Assembly (NCBI RefSeq): GCF_032854445.1
Contig: NC_088302.1
Span: 19,649,338 to 19,713,337 of the forward strand
From: Liolophura sinensis
Lineage: Eukaryota > Mollusca > Polyplacophora > Chitonida > Chitonidae
Reading direction: 5' to 3'
DNA: 64,000 nt
Positions 1 to 9,783 of this stretch are shown in pieces. Both the position numbers and the translations under genes were made by a program. How positions within the stretch are numbered: the first letter of the stretch is position 1; each line of letters begins with the position of its first letter. The notes under the pieces were generated by a model that saw nothing but the letters and a program-made list of their open reading frames with translations, was not told the origin of the DNA and searched no databases.

Positions 1-1000
1 TTTTACAAGATAATGTGATAACGTACAGCATCCTCTATGGTGAAATTGATTTCCATGGTAACTATAGGACCTAGGTGTGAAAACCAGAAACTGCAAAGAA
101 ATAAAGACAAAATTTTAAAAAGACACACCAAAAATACATTTAGACAAACTAGCGTTTTTGACCATCACTTAACACCAACAGGAACAGGAATTTTTTTCTT
201 TTTTCCTGATTGTTTTATCGCTTATTGTTAATTAGCCAATGTTAATTACATCAACATCAACTGTATAGTTCTTGTCCATTTGAGTAATAAATTAGAAAAA
301 CTGAAGAAAATTTAAAATGAAAAATATGTAGAAAAATTAAAAGAGATACTTGTGGGTACCTACCTTATCACTGGCAAGAGCACTGAAAGTTTGAAAAGGG
401 GGAAATATCCAGAAACACACCCATATATACAGGGTAGTTCAGACCCAACACTGTCTGTCATACACGTAAGTCACTTACGCATTTCAGACGGCCGCCATTC
501 TTTAACAGAAATGTCATGAGATCTCGCATTACATGGGAGCTGGGTGCTAATTTTCACTCAACAGCCTATACTTTAACCTAGTGATGGCATGCATACTTGC
601 ATTATAGTAAAAATAATGAAGAAACTGCAAACACCAAGCAGAAAGTGTTACCCTGAAATGTTGCCTTTTTATTGGCCATGAAAAGCAGCTGCAACCTGAA
701 ACTTGAAATACCACTGTCCTCGACTGGTTGCTAATTTGACCAGGACTGCTCTGTTGTGGCGAGTGTAGTGGCGTGCATCCCGAATTATAGCCTCTAAAGA
801 TGCCAACTCATTTTCTTATACTGGCCTAGCCTTGTTGGAGTCTCGACGCTAACAGTGTTAATTTCATACTCAACGAAGAGCAAGGCCAATTCTTTTTGTT
901 ATCGGACTCTGCCACAATTGTTTTCCTGAGGGTATACCAGACAGTAATTAGACACAATAAATGCCTAAGGCAAGTGTATGGGACAATATTGTAACCCATT
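1..1000. other. non-coding stretch, nothing recognised
   Basis: AT-rich unique-looking sequence. Only short open frames without recognisable protein character occur. No SINE, RNA gene or long repeat was recognised. Confidence 0.5.
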
Positions 1001-1420
1001 TCAATAGATATGGTTATATGCATCAGGAGCCAGCGCTTGTAACGGAAATAATATATGTGGGGGTGTTTCTGGATGTTCTCCCCATTTCAATCCAATGATC
1101 TTCCTGGCTCCATGTACCTCTATACCTTCACTAACACTACAGGGTAGAGCTACACAATGTTTAATTTGATTTTCTTGAAGTAGTGCCAGAGTTCTGCTAA
1201 ATCTCACCTCAGGCACTTTTCTCGTGTCTCCAGCAAAAGTACAGACCAACACAAATATGTGCACTACAATTCCAGTGGCCTCACCTTCATTCCTTAGGAG
1301 ATTGCCGGCCTTGAAGATCATTGCCCCATCACTCCAGGTAGAACATACCCCACCACCTCCCCCAGTGTTAGCGAATGTGTAGAGGTACGTGGAGCTATGC
1401 TCTCCCCAAGTTATCCACAC
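1001..1420 (-). CDS. unrecognised open segment, possible terminal exon or old gene fragment
   Basis: A 139-codon frame on the minus strand ends at a TGA (1001-1003) and stays open upstream to about 1447, but contains no ATG at its beginning. If real, it is therefore an exon or a fragment and not a complete gene. The translation looks protein-like: it is not low complexity, has a Gly run (NTGGGGG) followed by VCSTWSDGAMIFKAGNLL, and later a Trp-Gly-Glu-His-Pro motif near the end (KWGEHPETPPHILFPL). A similar WGEH motif occurs at the beginning (ITWGEHSS), which suggests internal repetition of a short motif. I do not recognise the family. No polypyrimidine-rich splice acceptor is obvious at the upstream end. 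A chance open frame remains possible. Confidence 0.3.
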   Translation of the reverse strand: MWITWGEHSSTYLYTFANTGGGGGVCSTWSDGAMIFKAGNLLRNEGEATGIVVHIFVLVCTFAGDTRKVPEVRFSRTLALLQENQIKHCVALPCSVSEGIEVHGARKIIGLKWGEHPETPPHILFPLQALAPDAYNHIY

Positions 1421-2039
1421 AAGGTCTAATTTATTATTTAGCCTAAGCTATTGACCCCTTGTGCTATTCATTCTACATGTACATTATCAATTGATCTTCA
1501 CATAATATTGCCTAAATCAGACTCTGGATCTGGTCCTAACATATTAACATAGCTGATGAAATATATTACTACCTGCGTATTTAGCACGATATCTGAACAC
1601 GCGATAATGTCATACAATTGCGTTTTTGACATTATTTGCACACTATTTAATGAAAGAAAACAAGCTACTGTTCAGATGCACGCATCTTAAAGCCCAAGAA
1701 CTTAAAAAAAAACAACTTGTGTCCTCAATATCTAATATTACCTTGTTAACAAGATTTATCCGACCAACCCGACCGAACACATGGTAAACTGTCGACATTG
1801 CGAAGCAAACAAATGTCACGTTGAGTGAGCTCTCAAAGGGAGGTCACTCTAAATGACCTTCTTCTCATACATGCAGCTCGGTACAACTGTAATATTGGAA
1901 CATTGTATACATGTTTAGATACACCAAGATTGTTACAATAATCTTCCCAAAGCAGCTTATCTAGAATGTACCCTGTAATTCCCCAGGCCACGTGGGTAAT
2001 GTAAGAGTCAGTTGTAAGTTCGTGGTAAACGGACAATAA
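1421..2039. other. non-coding stretch, nothing recognised
   Basis: AT-rich spacer without a supported gene. Only short open frames of ordinary composition occur. Confidence 0.4.
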
Positions 2040-2153
2040 ATGGAGAGGAAGCCAGCATAAGCTGGACTAGAACTCACAGCGACCGCATTTGTGAGAGACT
2101 CCTGGGTCATTAGGCTGCGCTATCATGCTAACCAACTGTTCCACGGAGGCCGC
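2040..2153 (-). mobile_element. SINE fragment (tRNA-derived head), family A
   Basis: On the minus strand this matches the tRNA-like head and the start of the body of the SINE that recurs through the window. Recognisable parts, in plus-strand view, are GGAGAGGAAGCCAGCAT, a B-box-like GGACTAGAACTCACAGCG, and CTAACCAACTG with CCACGGAGGCC at the head end. The 3' part of the SINE is missing. Confidence 0.75.
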
Positions 2154-2362
2154 AAAAAATAAATGAAAACCTGCTGTGTGGCAATGTATTTCACGAAATG
2201 ACCCTGAACACTCAACATATCCACTGCAAAGGAAAATTTTTCATTTTAGAAAGACAAGTGTGATATAGGTATTGTGAAGGTACATGACATAACACTTGCA
2301 AACGGTAACTCGTAAACGGTAATGGATATGAGAATCGAAACTCACTTAAATTTCTTAAGCCG

Positions 2363-2640
2363 AGCGTAGATCAACCTTGCGACTGGAAGCAACTGGGTGT
2401 TTGGCGACAGGAAGCAACTAGGAGGAACTGGAATCAACTGGGAGCATACGATCGGACGCTGGTTGTAGTCGATCTACAACCGGGGGTAGATCGACCTTGC
2501 GCCTGGGAGCAACTGGGTTTTTGGCAACTGGGAAGCGTAACTAGGAGAAACTGGAAGCAACTGGGAGCTTGGCAACTGGAAGCAACTGGGAGCATACGAT
2601 CGGACGCTGGATGTAATCGATCTACGCTTGTTTGCGATCA
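2363..2640. repeat. nested imperfect repeat, about 120-bp unit with short GGAAGCAACTGGGA sub-repeats
   Basis: Two imperfect units each begin with GTAGATC(A/G)ACCTTGCG (about 2365 and 2485) and each end with CATACGATCGGACGCTGG followed by TGTA(G/A)TCGATCTAC. Inside each, the short phrase GGAAGCAACTGGGA or a close variant occurs several times, more often in the second unit. The GATCTAC ends are inverted relative to the GTAGATC starts, so each unit is bounded by a short inverted repeat. Confidence 0.75.
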
Positions 2641-2837
2641 CCGACAACTGCTGACTCAGTAGATCGACTTGGTCACAGTTGCTCCCAGTAGTGCACAAGG
2701 TACATTGTGAAAATATCGACCACCGAGTGGACCGATCAGGTGGAAAATAATCTCATCGATATTTGGACGCTTATCCCGTGCTTGTACGACACCTCTTGCG
2801 AGCAACAGACAAAGCATATATGTAATGTAGCAGCGGG

Positions 2838-2861
2838 GGGGGGGGGGGGGGGAGGGGGGGA
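2838..2861 (+). repeat. poly-G tract at the 5' edge of a Penelope-like element
   Basis: An almost pure G run interrupted by one A. It directly precedes recognisable element sequence (about 2863). Naiad-type Penelope-like elements are reported to show insertion bias toward microsatellites, so the run may mark the target. Confidence 0.8.
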
Positions 2862-2890
2862 ATACATGCTGTATAATTTCTTACCTACCT

Positions 2891-4466
2891 TTGTCTTTGG
2901 GAGGTAGTGTTAAACGTTGTTTTGGAAATGGATCTTGCGATTATCGACTTGGAACGCTCTTTACGGACTACGAATGGCATATGAATGTAGGACGTGACGC
3001 TTATATTTATTACCTGTGCATGCCCCGATTCTGCTGGTGGTTTCTGACCCCGAGGCGAGGCCTCTGCACAATTATACCAATAACTATGAACTACAACAAT
3101 ATGTATAGGACTAACGCTGGGAATAGTGGTGCATGTTCCCAAGGCGAGTCAATAAATGATTCGTTCGCACTAAGACCCATTTCCATCCAAATACCGGATA
3201 TATTTGAAAACATTAAACATGGTATTTCCACCAAGCCGTGTTCTATCTAACTGAACGATTGTTTGACACTGAATTCCCAAAGCAAACATTTAACTATTTC
3301 CAAATGTGGACATACCAATTGTCTTACATGTCCATCATTTGATACATCCGCCACTTTTATTTCTTCACTGACTGGTAAATGTTATTCTGTTAATTCCTAT
3401 GTTAACTTAAGTTGTATTGCCTCCAACTGTATTTACTTGGTACACACGCAAGAAGTGTGGTCAGCGATTTGTTGGGAAGACCACCCAGAAACTACATCTA
3501 CGGGTGAATGGGCACCGTAGGTCCGTGCGCAAGAAAAAATTGCTAATAGGCAAGCATTTCTCTGCCTCCGACCATGACTGGGACCATTTCAGCATTTAAA
3601 TAATAGAATCGGTTTATCCATCAACAAATGAGACAGATGTCGAATTTGAACGTAAAATCCGTGACCGTGAGCTTTTCTGGGTGCTAGAGATTGGTTCAGT
3701 CTTCCCGTATGGGTTGAATGATAACGTTATGGGAAACGGCAATGTAACATCTAGCCAACCACACGACTCCATCATAACAAATTTATTCAAATACCATAAA
3801 CGTAGACCTCGCAGTCATGGTGGGAGGAAGTTTAACAGAAACATCATTCACAAACACGTTACAGTTAGCTATTTAGTATGATTGTCGTATGACACCAATA
3901 GCATGCATGCTCTACGCACTGTATTATATGCACTGCCACTGAACTTGCTAAAACAGGTAGTTCAAGACGTGCTCAATAACATATACAATTTTAGTGTTCC
4001 ACCTCACCTTCAACGTCTGTGTCAAGACATATCGTATTTTCGACTGTATCGACCTGTAACTACAATTGAAACTCAACACGATCGACTCTTTCTAAAGATA
4101 AAGTATTTAGACAGTGGCCTTGATTTGATTAACCTACCACGCATCTTTAATGAACCTGATGTTCGTAGTGCTGTGCCCAATTATTTTAATATCCAAAAGC
4201 CACCTTGCATATCCTATGAGTATACAAATCCTATCGCTTCAAAAATTTTCAATTATTCCCAGGCCATCAAGGAGTTCGATTTGGCGACGTATACTTCTGG
4301 CGGCTATAACTGTGATTGTGAATCCTCAGTTTTTACCTACGACGAATGTAAACATGTCCTGAAAGGTGACCTTAATATTATTAAAAATCATGATCTAAGG
4401 AATCTCTTTGTGAGAGGTCCTAATTATAGAGAAAAGAGAAATGTCAACATTCGATCTAACAAAAAA
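2891..4466 (+). pseudogene. GIY-YIG endonuclease plus CxC linker of Naiad-like copy 1
   Basis: The reading frame starts in frame with 2891 and shifts near 3437 to the frame of 3417. A Cys-rich part (SKCGHTNCLTCPSF), consistent with the Cys/His zinc-binding motif of Penelope-like endonucleases, precedes the GIY-YIG-like core. Core pieces are IYLV, then FVGKT (the YIG position), then LRVNGHR, then ERKIRDRELFWVLEIG, which holds the probable catalytic Glu, and PYGLN. After 3881 the frame continues into the linker with CISYEYTNPIASKIFNYSQA and GGYNCDCESS. Two TAA stops (3248-3250, 3597-3599) are CAA in copy 2 and so are private decay. A third in-frame stop, TGA at 3879-3881, is shared with copy 2 and is treated separately. 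Confidence 0.8.
3879..3881 (+). other. in-frame TGA shared by both Naiad-like copies (copy 1)
   Basis: The upstream frame (ending VTVSYLV) and the downstream frame (LSYDTNSMHALRTVLY) are the same phase and are separated only by this TGA. Copy 2 has the same TGA on the minus strand at 21543-21545. Other stops in copy 1 are private. Possible meanings are a selenocysteine or readthrough codon, a boundary between two reading frames, or nonsense inherited from a common source copy. Confidence 0.9.
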
Positions 4467-5212
4467 ACATTCCTAAAATACATAAAACCCCTTACAAGGC
4501 TCGATTTATTGCGGGTTCAAAAAGTTGTACCAAAAACTCTTGTAACGCTGTCGTAAGTAGAGAGCGTTGCAAGAAGTAAAGTCATTTTGGAATAAGTATT
4601 GTGCCATAGCAAAAAATTCAGGAGCCAACTGCATGTGGATTCTTAACAACTCCAAACGTCTTACAGAAGAACTTGATGCTCAGATGCATATACCGTACAA
4701 AGACGTATCCACATGGGATTTCTCTACTCTCTATACTACAATTCCTCATAAAGATCTTATTGAAAAAATATCGTCGTTAATTGTCTCGGTATTTACTAAA
4801 ACAGGTCACCGTTACATTAACGTCAGAAGCAATAAGGCTTTCTTTAATTCTACCATTTATAAAGGTTATCACTCATGGGATGTTACATTATTTATTGAAT
4901 TACTTGAAGTTCTCATTAATAACATCTATGTGAAATTCGGGGATACCATTTACCAACAGTGCATAGGTATTCCAATGGATACCAACTGTGCTCCTCTTTT
5001 GGCAGACTAGACCTGTTTTCACATGAACACGACTATATGCAGAAATTACTTAAAAGTAATATCTTTAAAACTCGACCCTTTTCATTTACCAAGCGGTGTA
5101 TAGATGATCTACTGGCGTTAAATAACCCCCATATTGCTGAAGCGGGAAGGAAGTCCATCCACCTTCATTGGATTTAAAGGAGACAACAGATAGTCCTGAT
5201 GGTACATCTTAT
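4467..5212 (+). pseudogene. truncated reverse transcriptase of Naiad-like copy 1
   Basis: After the internal deletion the sequence resumes in a conserved RT block (IPKIHKTPYKARFIAGSKSC, about 4470-4530). Small indels follow near 4530-4570. Then come RT motif A (STWDFSTLYTTIPHKDL), the motif B region (YQQCIGIPMDTNCAPLLAD; copy 2 has Gly where this copy has Asp) and motif C as CIDDLLALNN, where copy 2 has YIDD. An in-frame TAG and frame change occur at about 5008. The match to copy 2 ends at SPDGTSY (about 5212), so the RT C-terminal thumb region is absent. Confidence 0.85.
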
Positions 5213-6255
5213 CGCTTGACTTCGACAGGGTTTGACTGCCGATGACTTCGACCTTGACAGGTCCACAAGTGCTGGAAAGCTTGGAGGCGAAGTTGGCCGG
5301 CTGTTTAGGCGCGCCAAGGTCTGAAGAGCCGGCCACTTCATCTTATGAAGTAGGAAAGCTGAACACCTGGATCTGTGCAAACCGCCTTTCACTAAATGTT
5401 AACAAAACAAAGAATATGTTAATCTCGCCTGCGAGTAGACATAGACCACAAATTACTGTTCCCTTGACTGTTTCTGGGACAAAGGTTAAACGAGTCAGGG
5501 AATTCAAATTTCTTGGTTTTATGTTTAATGAAAAGCTAAATTGGACGTCACACATACATTGTATTCGTAAAAAGGTGTCAAGGAATCTATGTATATTAAA
5601 CCCTTGTGGGCAAACACGTTTAAGTCTCACTTGCAACCTCTGCAAATATTGCAAAAACGCGCTATTCGAATTGTGACTATGTCTAGGCCTCTAGAACACA
5701 TAAAGTCACTTTTTTGTACTCTTGAATTCTGCCCTTATCTGAATTGAACATTTTTTCTACTAATATGATATTGCATAAAGTTTTTCATCACCCCGAAATA
5801 TTATCACATAGCTTTAATAATTTCATTATTAAAAACATTTACGTACGTCACTATGGCACAAAACGTCGGCCATTAGATCTGTATCGAACCCCCTTTAAAA
5901 GTAATCTGTCCTATCGTTCATTTCAAGTAGCTGGCCCTCGGGAATGGAACAAACTCCGTTCATACTTGCGCAAGATTCAGTCAATTTCCTTATTCAAATT
6001 TAAACTGAAATCGTATATGCTTCAGCATTTATTCTCCGTTTAGTCTAACACACAATAATATACTTGATAGTCGTTACTGTAAGCACCTGTATATATTATT
6101 TATTTATTTACTTACTTACTTTTTGTTTCACAGGTATGTTAAAGGGATAGGGCAAGCTCCATGGAGCTTTATTCCCGCCAGTATGTTTCTGTATGTTTAT
6201 ATGAATCTTATGTTTTGTATATTATATTGATGAATAAACAACAACAACAATAACA
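5213..6255 (+). mobile_element. 3' end of a Jockey/CR1-type LINE with CAA-rich tail
   Basis: From about 5347 the translation shows LNTWICANRLSLNVNKTKNM and KVKRVREFKFLGFMFNEKLN with WTSHI, typical of the RT C-terminal part of Jockey-superfamily LINEs. After a deletion near 5600 it continues (about 5744-6043) with FQVAGPREWNKLRSYLRKIQ and SISLFKFKLKSYML, the usual LINE C-terminal block. The element closes with an AT-rich 3' UTR and a CAACAACAACAA tail (about 6237-6250), a common LINE end. The first ~130 bp (5213-5340) are more GC-rich and not recognisable as LINE coding. The copy is 5' truncated and frameshifted. The exact clade cannot be decided by eye. Confidence 0.75.
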
Positions 6256-6295
6256 CCAGTGGGAGGGCGCTGTTCACGTTTTTAGCTCCTGGCGG

Positions 6296-7090
6296 CAGGA
6301 GAGCCCTGACCCCCACGACCTCGGCGATGTACTCGTTAACGATAACATCATGGTCCCTGCGGGCAATAACATCCAAGACAACACTCTAAGCGCCGAAAGG
6401 ACCAGGCAGATTCTCGAGACTCTCGGCGGTGGTGAGTTCATCATCAAAGTTAAATTCCTCCGAGAACAAGCCCCCAACACCTGGGTGGTCGAGGACGGTT
6501 TTGCTCCCCTCTGACAGGGCCGGAATCGCCACGGCACTATCCTTGGAATCTTGGTAGCAATCGCGCAGGGCGCTCTGGAGGGGATGGATAGGCTGCTTTA
6601 CGCAAACTTCTACCCTGTCAGAACCGTTGTGTATGGGCTCTATCCCGTCAGAGACCCAGGCTCTGCCAACTTGGCCCCAATGCGAGACGGCGACCTCAGT
6701 ATTTCGAAGGCGCCGAGCGAGGCCAGGGGCAGTCGCCATCCAAGCGGGCCAAAATTGAGGCCTGGGATGCCACAGTGAACAAAACGGGCGCCATCCTTCA
6801 AGACGTCTCTGGCCTCGAGAGAATTCTCAAACGCGCAATCATCGTCTGCGACATTACCGGAGCCGACCATTACAACAGCGGGAAGTACCAGGGTTGGCAT
6901 AGATCATAAGAGCTGATCTTCCGCAATGGCCACGCCGGGGGGTGGGGGGCTGATCTCCACTTCCCACAGGCCAGAGAGGTCCGCATCTACGAGGGTAACA
7001 TCTGTCAGAACTACAACACGGATGACGTTGTCAGCATCGACATGAAGACCCTGCCAGCTTGCGGGGAGAGGGCGATGTCAAGCTCTACTT
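6296..7090 (+). pseudogene. broken coding relic upstream of helicase, family unknown
   Basis: Readable segments are SPDPHDLGDVLVNDNIMVPA, then GGGEFIIKVKFLREQAPNTW with VVEDGFAPL before a TGA at 6512-6514; then a YANFYPVRTVVYGLYPV segment about 6596-6650; then NKTGAILQDVSGLERILKRA and IIVCDITGADHYNSGKYQGW (about 6779-6900); then ADLHFPQAREVRIYEGNI (about 6950-7010). Frames change between pieces, so this is a decayed gene. The composition is GC-rich like the helicase that follows, so they probably belong to one element. I do not recognise the domain. Confidence 0.45.
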
Positions 7091-7117
7091 CCAGCGCTTA
7101 GGCTTCCCCGCCAACGC

Positions 7118-8035
7118 ATGGCTCGCCTGGCCATCAACGGCCCACTTCCCGAGGACATCGGCACAGGCTTCGCGCAAATCTGTTCCTGGGAGTTCGCGCG
7201 GGGATGCCACCCCGTCACCCAGACCTATCATAGCTTCTTCCGCTGGAGTGGTCAGACGGAGTGGACCCGGAAAGGATGGGCCAGAAGTTCCTCCCCTGCG
7301 TGAGCATCTGGGACGAACCCTGCACCGTACGCTGGCCAATGCTCGAGACCTTCCTCGACTGGCTTGACTCCAGAGTCGTCTGCTGTGGGGACCAGGGACA
7401 GCCACCACCCATAGTCTGCGAAACCCCTCACGAATGGCTCAGCGAGCAAATCGACTACTATGAAGAGATTACGAACGACCACCACGCCAAGTGGCCCGAG
7501 CTGCGAGTCCTCAAAAAAGCCATTCGGCTCCAGTCGGACGAGGCCCAGTGCCAAGAGATACGCAAGAGCCTTCCAGCCTGTTGGGGCTGGCACGACTTTG
7601 TACAAACAATGGCCTCCACGCAACCTCGTCCTCGTCTCTCGCAAGACCCCTCACGACCGGGTTCAGTTGCTGCTGTTCCAGCACCACAAGGTAGCCTACC
7701 CCCAACGAGCCCGCACCCTTGCTGTACCGCCCAAAGGACACGCGGCAGCAAAACGTCATGGTGAACATCCCGGGGCCGCTGCTAAACGATGGCTAGCCGG
7801 ATCAAGAGGAGCTTGTTCTGAACGACGTTGTGCCGGTACCCGAAAAGACTGCCGAAGAGGTACTAGACGGAAAAAGGAGTGTCGACCGGGCGCTAGGATA
7901 AGCGATGATTCACAGCTCCCAAGGCTTGACCGTAGACAAAACGTCTAGGTTCTCGACGACAACCTGCATTGGTCTAACCTCTCATATCTGGCCGTCAGTA
8001 GGGTACGCTACCTTAGCCAGCTCGCCAGATGCTGA
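7118..8035 (+). pseudogene. degenerate SF1 (Pif1/RecD-like) helicase fragment
   Basis: Across several frames the motifs of a superfamily 1B helicase can be followed. IWDEPCTVRWPMLETFLDWL is a Walker-B-like block with DEP (about 7305-7365). RVVCCGDQGQPPPI matches motif III (GDxxQLPP). AIRLQSDEAQCQEIRKSLP follows. Near 7900, IHSSQGLTVD matches motif V, and YLAVSRVRYLSQLARC (about 7985-8033) matches motif VI (SRVR). Motif I (Walker A) was not found, so the N-terminal half is missing or scrambled. Such helicases occur in eukaryotic DNA transposons, viruses and cellular Pif1; the surroundings argue for a mobile element. The frame breaks show that it is dead. Confidence 0.6.
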
Positions 8036-8049
8036 CCACGGCTAGACGC

Positions 8050-8329
8050 CGATCTTGATGACAGTGCGCCCCAATCGGTATACCTGTAATGACCACACTG
8101 GATCAGTCGCTCGACGGCGACCGCCCTAAAGCTCGCCGGGCTGGTATAGATAGCGAACGCCAACCTCAGAAGGGAGCTTTTGATCACGAAGGCCAACAGG
8201 ACTGCCTGGAACAGTGAAGGAGGGCTTGTGTGTCATCGTTTTTGCAATGATGGCATCCTTAGGTTTCTTGCCAGTGGTGCAGGTAACTTCATTGCTGAGA
8301 GCCGACACCACAGCAGGCATGCTATCCAT
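8050..8329 (-). pseudogene. integrase-like C-terminal tail fragment
   Basis: The minus strand reads FTVPGSPVGLRDQKLPSEVG then VRYLYQPGEL, a TAG, then GGRRRATDPVWSLQVYRLGR in the same frame. The run VRYL..PGE...GGRRRATDPVWS resembles the C-terminal region of integrases in some metazoan large elements, from general familiarity rather than a search. The DDE catalytic core is not visible. The fragment points toward the helicase relic (tail-to-tail) and shares its GC-rich composition, so both are probably parts of one element. Confidence 0.45.
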
Positions 8330-8330
8330 G

Positions 8331-8960
8331 ACAATATTTTAGTCATATCATTCGAACATATTTATACTGCTATAAGCGACCTAAAATAACCAAAACTTTA
8401 CACAAGAGACTGTCTGATCAAGTTAAAAGATGCACTGATTCAATCCGACACTCATGTAAAAAACCGTACTAATTAGGCTTTTTTCTTCTTCTCTTCATTA
8501 ATCCCTATTTTTAACCCAAAATACAAGCTTGTCGGTCATCAAGTGGTGGAAGAAATCTACATATTTACCAGTTCGTGAGAATTAAAGTAAACACCCATGT
8601 AATAAATTGTGCATCTTATTTGAATTTGCGTGTATACGGCTTGGTAAGAAAAGCTGAGAATTTTGTTCATTTATTTACCTGTAACAAGAGAAGGTCACGT
8701 ATATACAAACAAGGCCGGAAGTCTGCAATAACGTCATGGGGAACATCAACTAAGGTTCTCGTAGAGCTCTGTGACAATAGTCTTAAATTGAAAAGAGACC
8801 GTATTTCACGGGGTCAAGAGTGATGATTTGTCAGTTGTCACACTGTCGTCGCTGCTCTGCCTTTCCTCTCTATGCTGTAAGTCTTTCATAGTTTTTACTT
8901 ATACGACGGCGGTCCATATATTCCTTTATATTATTTAAAGATGACACCGTCAGGAGGTGT
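8331..8960. other. non-coding stretch
   Basis: AT-rich sequence without a recognised gene. At about 8826-8880 a short stretch (GTCACACTGTCGTCGCTGCTCTG) resembles the end of the dispersed repeat seen at 14.6-14.95 kb. Confidence 0.4.
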
Positions 8961-8965
8961 TGAAA

Positions 8966-9030
8966 AGAGTGAGTGAGTGCTTGGGGTTTAACGTCGTACT
9001 CAACAATTTTTCAGTCATATGACGACGAGT
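8966..9030 (-). mobile_element. short SINE fragment, family B tail
   Basis: The phrase GTTTAACGTCGTACTCAAC followed by TTTTTCAGTCATATGACGACGA matches the start, in plus view, of the longer family-B copy at 33.45 kb. Only the tail-proximal ~65 bp are present. Confidence 0.65.
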
Positions 9031-9352
9031 GTTGAAAAGAAACTTAAAGGGATGCTGCACAATATGGCATTGGTCATTGTGTATTTAAGTGAAGAGGAAA
9101 AAGCAATTGAGGGAAAATGTTAATTTCCTGAAGAATAAAGCTGGTCAGCAGGGATATTCACGAGATGCACAAGGAAGATTGCAGTGCTTCACCTATCACA
9201 AGACAGGACATTTCCGGTGTGACTGCTGTCTAAGAGCCGATTCAAAACACGACTTTACAGCTCGTCTGTTGTTGCAGGTTATGCAATGTTCAGAGACACT
9301 GAAACGTTCCTTGATTGAGGTGAGGTGATTATTGGAAAGCTGGTGTTCTTCC

Positions 9353-9607
9353 TGGTCTCCGTGGCCAAGTGCTTAGCGTGCGTGTGCAGCACAAGGACGC
9401 AGGAGTCTCTCACCGATGTCACTTGCGTCGTTTATGCCGGTTTCCTCTCTGGCCATGCTTGGAATGGTCTGTCAGCAACCACGGATGGTCGTGAGATTTC
9501 CGCGGATTCTGCCTAGTTTCCTCTCGCCATAGTGCTGGCCGTCGTGGCATAAGTGAACTATTCTTGAGCACGGGGTAAAACGGTTATTTCTCAAATAAAC
9601 AAATAAA
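9353..9607 (+). mobile_element. SINE family A, diverged near-full-length copy
   Basis: A head resembling the tRNA promoter region (GGTCTCCGTGGCCAAGTGCTTAGCGTGC) is followed by the body phrases GTTTCCTCTCTGGCC, GGATGGTCGTGAG, ATAGTGCTGGCCGTCG and TATTCTTGAGCACG. It ends in an AAATAAACAAATAAAC tail. Many substitutions relative to the other copies indicate an old insertion. Confidence 0.75.
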
Positions 9608-9783
9608 CTATCAGATATTTATTTAACCATATGAAGGGTCGGAATAAAATATTAACTGTTTCTGGAAATGAAATGGGCAGTCAGTGAGACGTTCACACAC
9701 TACTGTGCAGTAAGCCTGAGGGTAAGTTTTACTTTCTAAGCTGTAGTCTTTTATTTTTAATGCTTTTGAAGACTTTTGCTGGT

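Larger units (their letters stand above)
2863..5212 (+). mobile_element. Naiad-like Penelope-like retroelement, copy 1 (degenerate, 3' truncated)
   Basis: The element encodes, in this order, a GIY-YIG endonuclease (about 3260-3720), a linker with a CxC motif (NCDC, about 4308-4320) and a reverse transcriptase (about 4467-5212). An N-terminal endonuclease joined through CxC to RT is the permuted order described for the Naiad/Chlamys clade of Penelope-like elements; canonical Penelope, Poseidon and Neptune carry the endonuclease C-terminally. Against copy 2 (minus, 19.4-22.4 kb), this copy has CAA-to-TAA nonsense changes at 3248-3250 and 3597-3599, a one-base insertion near 3437, and about 440 bp deleted near 4466 that removes the start of the RT region. 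It stops at about 5212, just after RT motif C, where it abuts a LINE. It is not expected to be functional. Confidence 0.85.
6256..8330. mobile_element. GC-rich relic of a large DNA element (helicase plus integrase-like fragments)
   Basis: About 2 kb with clearly higher GC than its surroundings and long protein-like but broken frames. It begins right after the LINE tail and fades at about 8330. Plus-strand pieces include an unknown N-terminal part and an SF1 helicase; a minus-strand piece resembles the C-terminal tail of a retrotransposon or Polinton-type integrase. The two coding directions converge at about 8040. The mix suggests a large self-synthesising-type DNA element or an integrated viral-like element, but no capsid or complete polymerase is visible. 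The identity is inference. Confidence 0.5.

Noticed and set aside
7059-7948. Several complete-looking overlapping frames on both strands
   Set aside because: The GC-rich sequence lacks stops in many frames. Only the frames that carry helicase motifs are meaningful, and these are broken by shifts.
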